Part shown: positions 39,122 through 46,884 of the stretch, in pieces
How the letters are laid out: each line of letters opens with the position of its first letter
Position numbering within the stretch: position 1 is the first letter of the stretch
NCBI RefSeq assembly: GCF_014694375.1
Contig: NZ_JAAUWW010000001.1
Location: 124,001 to 188,000 of the forward strand
DNA from: Vibrio sp. S17_S38
Lineage (GTDB): Bacteria > Pseudomonadota > Gammaproteobacteria > Enterobacterales > Vibrionaceae
DNA length: 64,000 bases
Direction of reading: 5' to 3'
The notes under the pieces: generated by a model
What the model was told of the DNA's origin: nothing
The model's input: only the letters and a program-made list of their open reading frames with translations
Database searches by the model: none
Translations under genes and position numbers: made by a program

Positions 39122-39133
39122 AAGGGGTGATGA

Positions 39134-40606
39134 CTAAAAATGAAAGTCAGAATGAAGAGGCAGCGTCATGGTCACTTCAAGCCCACCGCCATTTCGATTT
39201 TGAATAGCAATATCACCACCATGCGCATGTAAAATATTACGGCAAATACCTAGCCCTAAACCATGTCCATCAAGATCATTTTCTAAACGTACATAAGGTT
39301 CAAATACTGAGTTTAACTGTGATTCTGGAATGCCTTTTCCTTGGTCACAAAACAATAGAATAATGTGCGATTCCGTGTACTGATAAAAAATTTCAACCTG
39401 ATCCCCATATTTCACACCATTATCAATAATATTGGTGACGACTCGCTTTAATGCTAATGGCTTACCCGATACTGCGGCTATCTTTTCAAAGGGAAGCTGT
39501 ACTTTAATTTGCTTATGATTGTGCATTTCTGCGGCTTCCAATAGCAATTTGTTGAGATCAACTTGAACCGAATTTTCATGTAACTCGGTATCGTGCACAC
39601 ATTGCAATGCCCCTTTTACCATCATCTCAAGCTCATCAAGATCTTGGTTGAATTTTTCACGCTTAGTGTCATCGATTAACAATTCAGCTCGTAAACGTAA
39701 ACGAGTGATCGGTGTTTTTAAGTCATGCGAAATAGAAGAAAACAGTTGTTCACGATCCACGACATAGCGATGAATCCGCTGCTGCATACGATTAAACGCT
39801 AAGGTTGCAGTTACAATCTCATTTGCTCCTTCCTCCATTAATGGCGACTGATCGACATCTAGGCTCATTCGGTTGGCCGCTTTAGCTAAGTTACGCAAAG
39901 GCCGAACTTGACGGCGGATCATAAAGTAACTAAACAGTAATAATAACGCAGTCGAAAGTAACAAATACAACCATTGCGATGGCGGTAAAATAGTGTCATC
40001 AAGCTCGTTATAAGGAGGAGGTAAAAGCGCTGCAATGTAGATCCATTCATCAGATTCTAATTCTATTTGCACCACCATGACCGGAGGATTAAGCGGTTTT
40101 AACGTTAACGTATAATGTGCCCATGATTTAGGGAGATCGCTAAGATAAATATCATTTTTCAAAATTTTTAATTTATCGGGTGGGGAAAAATTAACATGAA
40201 TCGATTTCACATTATTCAACTTACTTTTCAGAGCGGATGACATCGATTCAATCGCTACATCTTTTAAATACGAATCAGGAATGGTCTCTAGTCGTAAAAA
40301 TTCATGATTAAACGACACAAAAAAACGAGTGCCGCCCATTTTACGTAATTGCTCCATGATCACATGCCGATAGCTAACTGGCAGTGCTTGGAAATATGAA
40401 ACCGTAGAGGCGAACAAAGACGCCATACTGATGGTGGTAGTTTTAACCCCTTCAATTTCTTGCAAGCGCGAGTTGGTATACCACACCGAGGTTGAAATCC
40501 CCTGTGCCATCACCACCGTTAGCAAGGTAAATAATAAAGTGCGCGACACTAAAGATTGCTTAGTCCAACGCCATTGAGGCCAGTGCCACTTTTTCCATAA
40601 GCTCAT
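39134..40606 (-). CDS. Sensor histidine kinase, GtrS-like
   Basis: 490 aa. Two membrane spans (about residues 20-42 and 210-230) flank a periplasmic sensor domain of about 165 residues, then HAMP (about 230-285). The H-box SSISHDLKTPITRLRLRAEL has its last residue at about 309 and His294 as the phosphosite. N (VVTNIIDNGVKYG), G1 (DQGKGIP) and G2 (GHGLGLGICRNIL) boxes complete the ATPase domain. It follows the response regulator by 22 bases and precedes the gtsA-like gene. That arrangement matches Pseudomonas gltR-gtrS next to gtsABCD, where GtrS senses 2-ketogluconate; the ligand here is unknown. Confidence 0.85.
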   Translation of the reverse strand: MSLWKKWHWPQWRWTKQSLVSRTLLFTLLTVVMAQGISTSVWYTNSRLQEIEGVKTTTISMASLFASTVSYFQALPVSYRHVIMEQLRKMGGTRFFVSFNHEFLRLETIPDSYLKDVAIESMSSALKSKLNNVKSIHVNFSPPDKLKILKNDIYLSDLPKSWAHYTLTLKPLNPPVMVVQIELESDEWIYIAALLPPPYNELDDTILPPSQWLYLLLSTALLLLFSYFMIRRQVRPLRNLAKAANRMSLDVDQSPLMEEGANEIVTATLAFNRMQQRIHRYVVDREQLFSSISHDLKTPITRLRLRAELLIDDTKREKFNQDLDELEMMVKGALQCVHDTELHENSVQVDLNKLLLEAAEMHNHKQIKVQLPFEKIAAVSGKPLALKRVVTNIIDNGVKYGDQVEIFYQYTESHIILLFCDQGKGIPESQLNSVFEPYVRLENDLDGHGLGLGICRNILHAHGGDIAIQNRNGGGLEVTMTLPLHSDFHF

Positions 40607-40628
40607 TTAGAAGTAACACTCATGGGTC

Positions 40629-41351
40629 TCAATTCCCATACCGCACCGATGCAGTAAAAATATAACCGTTACCCCGCATCGTTTTTATGTATTTATGCTG
40701 CTTACCCGTATCGCCCAATCGTTGGCGCAAACGGCTAAGTTGTACATCAATGCCTCGCTCAAAAGGTAACGTTTCTCGACCTTTTATCGCGCAAGAAATA
40801 GTATCTCGGTCCAGAACTTCATTGGGATGAGAAATGAACAGCATCAGTAAATTAAAATCACTGCCTGACAGTTCAATTGTTTGTTGAGTATGGAGGTTAA
40901 ATGCCGTATGTGACAACGTATCTAATTTCCATTCACCGAAGGTAATCATAGTAGGCTTTAACAGTTCATCAGGTTGAGCTCGGCGTAAAAGCGCTTTAAT
41001 TCGAGCCATCAGCTGTCTAGGACGGAATGGCTTGGCAATATAATCATCCGCGCCAATTTCCAAACCAATAATTTGGTCAGTTTCGTCCGACACTGCCGTC
41101 AGCATAATAATAGGCACATTGGAATATTTGCGAATGTTCTGGCAGAGTGTGAAACCATCCTCTCCTGGCATCATTACATCAAGCAAAATCAGATCGGGAT
41201 AACCTTGAGAATTTAAATGCGCTTGCATCGACCTTCCTTCTTGCGCCACCGACACCAAAAATCCCATTTGGGTTAAATATTCATTGAGCAGATCTCGAAT
41301 TTCCTTATCGTCATCCACTACTAAAATATGCTTATTCCTGTGCATACTCAC
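40629..41351 (-). CDS. OmpR-family response regulator, GltR-like
   Basis: 240 aa. Receiver domain (residues about 8-120) with the acidic pocket VVDDDKEIRD, phosphosite Asp58 in LILLDVMMPGEDGF and Lys107 in DDYIAKPF. It is followed by a winged-helix DNA-binding domain (about 140-235) ending KYIKTMRGNGYIF. It probably responds to the adjacent sensor kinase and controls the sugar transporter operon downstream. First gene of the minus-strand run. Confidence 0.88.
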   Translation of the reverse strand: MSMHRNKHILVVDDDKEIRDLLNEYLTQMGFLVSVAQEGRSMQAHLNSQGYPDLILLDVMMPGEDGFTLCQNIRKYSNVPIIMLTAVSDETDQIIGLEIGADDYIAKPFRPRQLMARIKALLRRAQPDELLKPTMITFGEWKLDTLSHTAFNLHTQQTIELSGSDFNLLMLFISHPNEVLDRDTISCAIKGRETLPFERGIDVQLSRLRQRLGDTGKQHKYIKTMRGNGYIFTASVRYGN

Positions 41352-41499
41352 CTCTATTAATCTCTTGATAGAAACAATAGCGCATCATAAAAGAATGGAT
41401 GTGATTATCATTCGAAAAGGAAATAAAGAGATGAAACTATGCGGAGGCCATCACTATATGAGAAAAAATTAAATACAGTCAGATCTTAAATTTGTAACG

Positions 41500-42081
41500 T
41501 TAACGATGTAAGCGACCTCCACCACCGAATCCACTAACGGGGCGAGTCACAGGACGTGTTGGTGGTTGTATTGGGCGTGAAATATTTGAACGTTTCAGGG
41601 TTGGACGCTCTTTACTTTGCCATTTAGTGCGCACCGCTTGTTTTTGATCGGTAGTTAAAGTTTTACCCGACATTTGTTCACGTACTTGATCGCGTTTAGT
41701 TGATAAGGCTTGTTGTTTATCGGCGGGTAACGATTGATATTTGTTATTCAAGTCTTGTTTGAATGCTGAGATATCAGGCCCACCATCACCCTCTTTCCAA
41801 CCTTCAACTTTCTCTTTTATTTCCGCCTGTTTATCCGGATCAAGCGTGTGCCACCAGCTATTAACGGCGTCTTTAAGCTCAGCATCAGTATGACAACAGT
41901 TAGGATAAACATGATCTTGATAAAACCAATAATCGTCGTACCACCACCCATTAGTATAAGAATATTCAGATGTGTTTGAAGATCCACTTGAGCAGCCAAT
42001 CATTATCAAAGTGAGCAACCAGACCAAGCTCGCACGACGCCAGTTAAAATTTAACCTCGAAAAAATTCGATTCAAAAACAT
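41500..42081 (-). CDS. Unrecognised lipoprotein with an aromatic-rich N-terminus
   Basis: 193 aa from the ATG at 42081, which has AAGGAG eight bases upstream; an in-frame GTG at 42090 lies too close to that site. The lipobox LIMIGC sits at about residues 25-30. A Tyr/Trp/Asp-rich stretch with a CC pair follows (NGWWYDDYWFYQDHVYPNCC), then charged helical segments with two LPADKQQAL-like repeats. The tail is Pro/Arg-rich and ends SGFGGGGRLHR. I do not recognise the family. It starts 12 bases after the stop of the upstream membrane-protein gene, so the two are likely co-transcribed and co-translated. Confidence 0.7.
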   Translation of the reverse strand: MFLNRIFSRLNFNWRRASLVWLLTLIMIGCSSGSSNTSEYSYTNGWWYDDYWFYQDHVYPNCCHTDAELKDAVNSWWHTLDPDKQAEIKEKVEGWKEGDGGPDISAFKQDLNNKYQSLPADKQQALSTKRDQVREQMSGKTLTTDQKQAVRTKWQSKERPTLKRSNISRPIQPPTRPVTRPVSGFGGGGRLHR

Positions 42082-42093
42082 GCTCACCACTCC

Positions 42094-42624
42094 TTACTCA
42101 GAATCGGTTACCGTCGATTTAATGCCTTTACCTGCATCTTTTATCAAATTAATCGGTGACAAAATAACACCTTTAACTGCGCCTTGAGCTGCTTGCTTTG
42201 ATAACTCACCGCTTTTATCTAAAATTTGATTTACTTGAGCTAACATGGGTGGCATTTCTTTTCGGATACTGGACGTTTCTTTTAATACCGCAGGAATCGT
42301 ATCACTACGTACCGCTTTAACCTCATCAAGAATGCTTGGGATTTTTTTGTCCACCGATGCAACGGTCTTATTAATATCTTTGGCGGTCACTTGCATTTTC
42401 TCTGCTACTGTTAATGCCCTTGGTGTGAGTTCTTCAAATTTTTGAGCGACCAACAGCCATTGATCGATTTGCAGTTTATCGGCTGTTTCATTGAGATCAC
42501 TCGCTACTTGAGGATAAGTATCAACAACCGAAGATATGGTTGAGGTAAAAGAATAAATGGTATACCCCAAATAGAAAATTGAAGCCGCTAAAATCGCCTG
42601 TATAGCCATACCTAATCGAGCCAT
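42094..42624 (-). CDS. Membrane-anchored coiled-coil-like protein of unknown function
   Basis: 176 aa. One N-terminal hydrophobic span (about residues 5-28) is followed by a long helical, heptad-like region rich in Lys, Asp, Val and Thr with no cysteine (QVTAKDINKTVASVDKKIPS, then STI-type repeats). The end is VILSPINLIKDAGKGI, possibly amphipathic. It resembles periplasmic or cytoplasmic helical-rod proteins such as DUF948-type proteins, but I cannot assign it. It is the first gene of a two-gene unit with the lipoprotein. Confidence 0.65.
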   Translation of the reverse strand: MARLGMAIQAILAASIFYLGYTIYSFTSTISSVVDTYPQVASDLNETADKLQIDQWLLVAQKFEELTPRALTVAEKMQVTAKDINKTVASVDKKIPSILDEVKAVRSDTIPAVLKETSSIRKEMPPMLAQVNQILDKSGELSKQAAQGAVKGVILSPINLIKDAGKGIKSTVTDSE

Positions 42625-42775
42625 TGTTCCATCCTTGCCTTCAAAATAAGTTGAGATTGAGTTTTAAACCTAATAAAACTCAACTCAATTAGTTTGAATA
42701 TAGTAGAAGCTTAAATTGCTCACGACAACATAGTATTTCGAAACGTGAGTTTTACTGGATTAAAGCTTGATTCGA

Positions 42776-44869
42776 TTAATGATTTATATTCGCCATTAAA
42801 ATCGACGGTGACAAAATTTGCGGCAACACAATCGGTTCATCAACCCCTTTTTTATACCATAGATAAAGTGGCACCCCCGAACGACCCTGTTGTGATAAAA
42901 ATGCCGTGATCTCACTATCACCATTGGTCCAATCGCCCACCATGGTCACGACATTGTTTTGCTTCAATGCTGCTTGCACCTCTTCACGATCAATCGATGT
43001 TTTCTCATTCACTTTACAGGTTAAGCACCAATCGGCAGTGAAATACACAAATACATCGCCCTGAGATCGCAATTCATTTAGCTTCTCTTGATTAAAAACA
43101 ACGGTCGTTAAATCAGTTTTTTGCGATATTGATGAAGTAGATAACGCACTTGGTACGCCATAAACTACAGCCAAAAATGGCATCAAAGTCAGCAATAATG
43201 CAGGCCACCATTTTCCTTTATGTTGTGAATGTTGCCATAATCCCGTCAGCCATAAGCCAAAAGTAGACAACATAGTGGCCGCTAACACCAGCAACACAAA
43301 ATCATTATTAGCTTGTCGCATTAAAATCCATACCAATCCCAACACGGTAACAAACATAGGCAGAGACAAAATACGTCTGGCGGTGATCATCCATGCGCCC
43401 GGCTTTGGCAAACGAGTCCGCAGCGCAGGAATAAAGCCCACTAATAAAAATGGCAGTGCCATCCCAAAACCTAGGCCCGCAAAGATAATGAAGGCAATTC
43501 CAATAGGAAGAACTAAGGCGGCGCCTAATGCAGTTGCCATAAAGGGCCCAGTGCAAGGCGTGGCAATGAATGCCGCTAAAACGCCCGTCCAAAAATCACC
43601 CATTGGACCTTTTTGGTCTTGTAAGCGAGAGCCTGAGGTTAATGTCCCGATTTCAAACAAACCGGCTAAGTTAAAACCTATTGCGCTCATTAAAACGATC
43701 AATCCTGCAATAACTGCAGGGCTTTGCAATTGGAATGCCCAACCAACTTGGTGACCAAGTGAGCGCAAACCTAAAATCACGCCACCTAATATGACACATA
43801 CCAGCACCGCACCTAAGGTATAAGCAACTGAACCTACTTTAGCTTGCTTTTCAGATCCTTGATGAGAAAGGCTTAAAATTTTCAAACTTAGAATCGGAAA
43901 AACACACGGCATAATATTAAGCAGTAAGCCTCCAACAATTGCCCCTAACAAGGCCGCCAAGCCAATCAACCATGTACTGCTATTAGAACCTTGCTCACGA
44001 GAAACATTACTATCATCAGAATGCTGGCTCGGTGTAAAAGCGATATGTTGCGTTTTACTCGCCTCAAAAGATAGTGAGATACCATTATCTAAAACCAGAA
44101 CACCGTTGAATACGTCACTCTTTTCTTCGCCCACTTGAGTCTGCATCGTTAACACATCGCCATTATGAGCTAACGCTTGTTTAGTATTATTCACAATCGT
44201 ATTGTTAATGAGAGGATAGACATGAGCTTTGCTAATTTGGATGGAACTTGGTAACGGTAAAGATAAGGTAAATTTGTCATCTTCAACTGAAAACTGACCT
44301 TTTGCATCCAAGGGCTTTGGCAATTTTTGACGCCATTGGTTAAAAATCTTTTGGCTTTCTGGAGTGACTTTTCCATCACCCACGGTGAGTGTTTTTTCAA
44401 TTGTTTGTTGTTCAGGCAAACAGGTTTGTGGGTTACAAACTAAATAACTAATACCCAGTTTAATCGGTAATTTCGAGCCTTGTGGAACACTTTTATCAAC
44501 CACTAAAGTGGCCAATAAGGCATATTCGCCGTGATAAATGTAATTCATAATATCACTGGTCACCAACTGACTTGGCGCCGGATATTGAATCTCTCCAATG
44601 CTTACGCCTTTTGGCAGCGTCCAATTAAAGCTGGTTGGGAAACCGGCATCTCCGGGATTTTTCCAGTAACCATGCCAACCTTCTTTTGGGATCATGGTGA
44701 TCGCGAGTGGTTCCGTACTCCCGGCCGCTGGTTGATTGGATTCCGATTGAATAGAAATCGAGATAAGACTAGGGTTATTACCTTGTTGGTTAGCGAGCGC
44801 TTGTGATGCGCATATCAAGCCAGCGCTAAACAACACTAATTGAACAAAACGTTTCATACTTCTCATCAT
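42776..44869 (-). CDS. DsbD/ScsB-like transmembrane thiol-disulfide reductase
   Basis: 697 aa. A signal peptide is followed by a periplasmic N-terminal domain (about 30-270) with Cys145 and Cys150 in LVCNPQTCLPEQ. A membrane domain of about eight spans (about 300-570) has the redox cysteines in IMPCVFPIL and ATPCTGPFMA. A C-terminal thioredoxin domain has ADWCLTCK. This is the DsbD/CcdA electron path from cytosolic thioredoxin to the periplasm; the long N-terminal domain is of ScsB type rather than classical DsbD. Its likely partner is the tandem thioredoxin protein encoded just upstream. Start uncertain between 44869 and nearby Mets. Confidence 0.83.
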   Translation of the reverse strand: MMRSMKRFVQLVLFSAGLICASQALANQQGNNPSLISISIQSESNQPAAGSTEPLAITMIPKEGWHGYWKNPGDAGFPTSFNWTLPKGVSIGEIQYPAPSQLVTSDIMNYIYHGEYALLATLVVDKSVPQGSKLPIKLGISYLVCNPQTCLPEQQTIEKTLTVGDGKVTPESQKIFNQWRQKLPKPLDAKGQFSVEDDKFTLSLPLPSSIQISKAHVYPLINNTIVNNTKQALAHNGDVLTMQTQVGEEKSDVFNGVLVLDNGISLSFEASKTQHIAFTPSQHSDDSNVSREQGSNSSTWLIGLAALLGAIVGGLLLNIMPCVFPILSLKILSLSHQGSEKQAKVGSVAYTLGAVLVCVILGGVILGLRSLGHQVGWAFQLQSPAVIAGLIVLMSAIGFNLAGLFEIGTLTSGSRLQDQKGPMGDFWTGVLAAFIATPCTGPFMATALGAALVLPIGIAFIIFAGLGFGMALPFLLVGFIPALRTRLPKPGAWMITARRILSLPMFVTVLGLVWILMRQANNDFVLLVLAATMLSTFGLWLTGLWQHSQHKGKWWPALLLTLMPFLAVVYGVPSALSTSSISQKTDLTTVVFNQEKLNELRSQGDVFVYFTADWCLTCKVNEKTSIDREEVQAALKQNNVVTMVGDWTNGDSEITAFLSQQGRSGVPLYLWYKKGVDEPIVLPQILSPSILMANINH

Positions 44870-44906
44870 GTCTTATCTCGATTACTAAATTATTCTTCTA
44901 AATAAA

Positions 44907-44966
44907 TGAAGCTGTCTTTTGAAGAAAAGTACGCCATACACCATACTTCATCAAAAAGCAGCTTCA
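44907..44966 (-). terminator. Long hairpin between the thioredoxin-like and DsbD-like genes
   Basis: TGAAGCTG (44907-44914) pairs with CAGCTTCA (44959-44966), and the stem continues inward through TTTTGA/TCAAAA. On the minus strand TTTATTTAG follows. It probably ends or attenuates transcripts of the thioredoxin-like gene before the DsbD-like gene. Confidence 0.5.
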
Positions 44967-45006
44967 CTAAAACAGGGCTTCAAGCAAAAATTCAAATAAT
45001 AACTAT

Positions 45007-46071
45007 TTATTTAAGCTTTGAAATTGTCTCTAACGTTGCTTGGAAATCATCATCTTGAATCGAGGATTTCAGGCTCACTTTACCATTTGGCTCAATCAGC
45101 GTAATGGTTGGCACTTGATTGACACCAAATTGTTTGAATAACTCACCATCGTTATCAAATACGATAGGCAACGTAGTACCGTAGCTCTTACGGTAATCTT
45201 GTAGATCAGCAATCGATGACCATAAGTTGGTTGAAACCGTTATCCATTCAATGCTTGAAGCTTTCGATTTTGTCTCTAATAGCTCACGTACTTGAGTACA
45301 GGCTTTCGATGTTTTTGGCTCCGTGTCTTCTAGATACCATTCACACCAAGGACCAAAAAATACGACGCCAACTTTTTTACTATTAGGCGCGTTGAATTTA
45401 AAATCTACGTTTTTTTTATCAATAGTAGAGAAGGCCAAATCTGGCACTGTATCACCCACTTTATAACCCGAATCTTTTGGCACAAACGTTGGGTTATTTA
45501 ACGGCTTACCATTGGATTTTTCTGCGACTACTTTATCCAATGCTTGATGGAACTCTTTATCATCCATATGACCGAAATAGGCAAACTTGCCATTTTTATC
45601 AACCAATAAATGTTGCGGTGTCACACGTAGATGAAATGCGCGCGCTAACTTGCCATCATCAATCGTAATTGGCATGGTAAGGCCCATTTTTTTACGAAAC
45701 GCAGTGACTGATGCAAGATTATCGCTAATGCCGGTATTTACTGCGATCACTTGTACTTTATCGCCATATTTTTTATAGATCTCTTCAAAGCCCGGCATTT
45801 GTTCACGACATGGCACACACCACGTTGCCCAAAATTTAATATAAACCGGTTTTTTCCCATACACTTGAGCAAGATCGATCGTTTTGCCATCAATGGTGGT
45901 GATTTTCATTTGTGGCGCTGGAGTGCCCACTAATGACTCACCAGCCGATTTGGCACGACGCTCACCATCGGCAGAATAATCATCTTCAGCATGTGCATAT
46001 TGCGCTAAAGAAAATAAGCATAAAAGCGCAATAAGTGGCACTTTCGTTAAACCAATAAAACGTGATCTCAT
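45007..46071 (-). CDS. Tandem TlpA/thioredoxin-like periplasmic protein
   Basis: 354 aa: signal peptide (to about YAHA) and two AhpC/TSA-type thioredoxin folds. Domain 1 (about 45-185) has WATWCVPCRE with the CxxC at Cys85 and Cys88 and the cis-Pro in RVTPQHLLVD. Domain 2 (about 200-354) has no CxxC: at the same place it reads FFGPWCEWYLEDTEPKTSKA followed by Cys258, leaving Cys243 and Cys258 15 residues apart, with the cis-Pro in NQVPTITLIE. It is probably kept reduced by the DsbD-like protein downstream. The substrate is unknown. Confidence 0.78.
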   Translation of the reverse strand: MRSRFIGLTKVPLIALLCLFSLAQYAHAEDDYSADGERRAKSAGESLVGTPAPQMKITTIDGKTIDLAQVYGKKPVYIKFWATWCVPCREQMPGFEEIYKKYGDKVQVIAVNTGISDNLASVTAFRKKMGLTMPITIDDGKLARAFHLRVTPQHLLVDKNGKFAYFGHMDDKEFHQALDKVVAEKSNGKPLNNPTFVPKDSGYKVGDTVPDLAFSTIDKKNVDFKFNAPNSKKVGVVFFGPWCEWYLEDTEPKTSKACTQVRELLETKSKASSIEWITVSTNLWSSIADLQDYRKSYGTTLPIVFDNDGELFKQFGVNQVPTITLIEPNGKVSLKSSIQDDDFQATLETISKLK

Positions 46072-46158
46072 AATGAGCTTCCTATTTTTTAAGATAAAGC
46101 ATGTAAATATAACGCCTTTGTGATGAGTGCGAATCAGACGAAAGACGGTAAATGGTAT

Positions 46159-46776
46159 TTATAGCGCAAGTAAATAGTCATTCACTTGACGCTGAATATT
46201 GTCGATTTTTTTCTGCACAACATCATGCTCGCCTGCCGTCCCTTCAATAGTGATAAATTGAAGGCTGGTTAATCCTATAGTGGATAATACTTCTTTCAGA
46301 TAAGGCGTAAAAAAATCCGGTTGATAAGCGTCTTTACCTGAAAAAACACCACCTGCTGAAACAAAAATATAAACAGGCTTATCGGTTAATAACGCCTGCT
46401 TTCCTTCTGCAGTTATTGCAAAGGTTTTTCCAGCGCGAACCACATGATCAACCCAACTTTTTAACCCTGAAGGCAAAGAATAATTGTGCATGGGGGAAGT
46501 AATAATCACCATATCCGCAGACTCCAGTGATGCAATTAATCGATTTGATATGGCTAAACTTCCCACATTTTCATCATGTTCAATGTGAGGTGCACATAAT
46601 GCGGCCGCATAAGTATTATCAATATGAGGCAGCATTGTTGCATCCACCTCTTCTAAAGACACATCAACCACATTCATTCCTGCATTAGCAGATAATTTAT
46701 TAAGTATGACTTGTGCTAGGCGATAAGTTGAAGACTCACGCTGCTGCGGGCTACTGTTTATCAACAAAACCTTCAT
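46159..46776 (-). CDS. FMN-dependent NADH-azoreductase / quinone reductase (AzoR family)
   Basis: 205 aa, flavodoxin-like fold. FMN phosphate loop INSSPQQRESSTYRLAQ at residues 6-22, ITSPMHNYSLPSGLKSWVDH near 93, and VRAGKTFAITAEG next. It reduces quinones and azo dyes with NAD(P)H in the cytosol. It is divergent from a MocR-type regulator 108 bases away, which probably controls it. Confidence 0.87.
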   Translation of the reverse strand: MKVLLINSSPQQRESSTYRLAQVILNKLSANAGMNVVDVSLEEVDATMLPHIDNTYAAALCAPHIEHDENVGSLAISNRLIASLESADMVIITSPMHNYSLPSGLKSWVDHVVRAGKTFAITAEGKQALLTDKPVYIFVSAGGVFSGKDAYQPDFFTPYLKEVLSTIGLTSLQFITIEGTAGEHDVVQKKIDNIQRQVNDYLLAL

Positions 46777-46839
46777 TATGTCTCTCTAACTGTAAATAAA
46801 ATATAAATTTAGCCGTTAAGTTTGTCATGATACAAAGAG

Positions 46840-46864
46840 TTATGGCTTACAATAAGAGCCATAA
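46840..46864. promoter_or_regulatory. Inverted repeat between azoR-like and mocR-like genes
   Basis: TTATGGCT (46840-46847) and AGCCATAA (46857-46864) form a perfect 8-bp inverted repeat over a 9-nt spacer containing TACAAT. It lies 20 bases before the regulator ATG and is a candidate binding site of that MocR-type regulator. Confidence 0.45.
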
Positions 46865-46884
46865 ATTAACTATTTTTATAGGCC

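Noticed and set aside
41398..41416. Fur-like sequence upstream of the response regulator (GATTATCATTC)
   Set aside because: Only one half matches the Fur consensus well and no promoter arrangement supports it.
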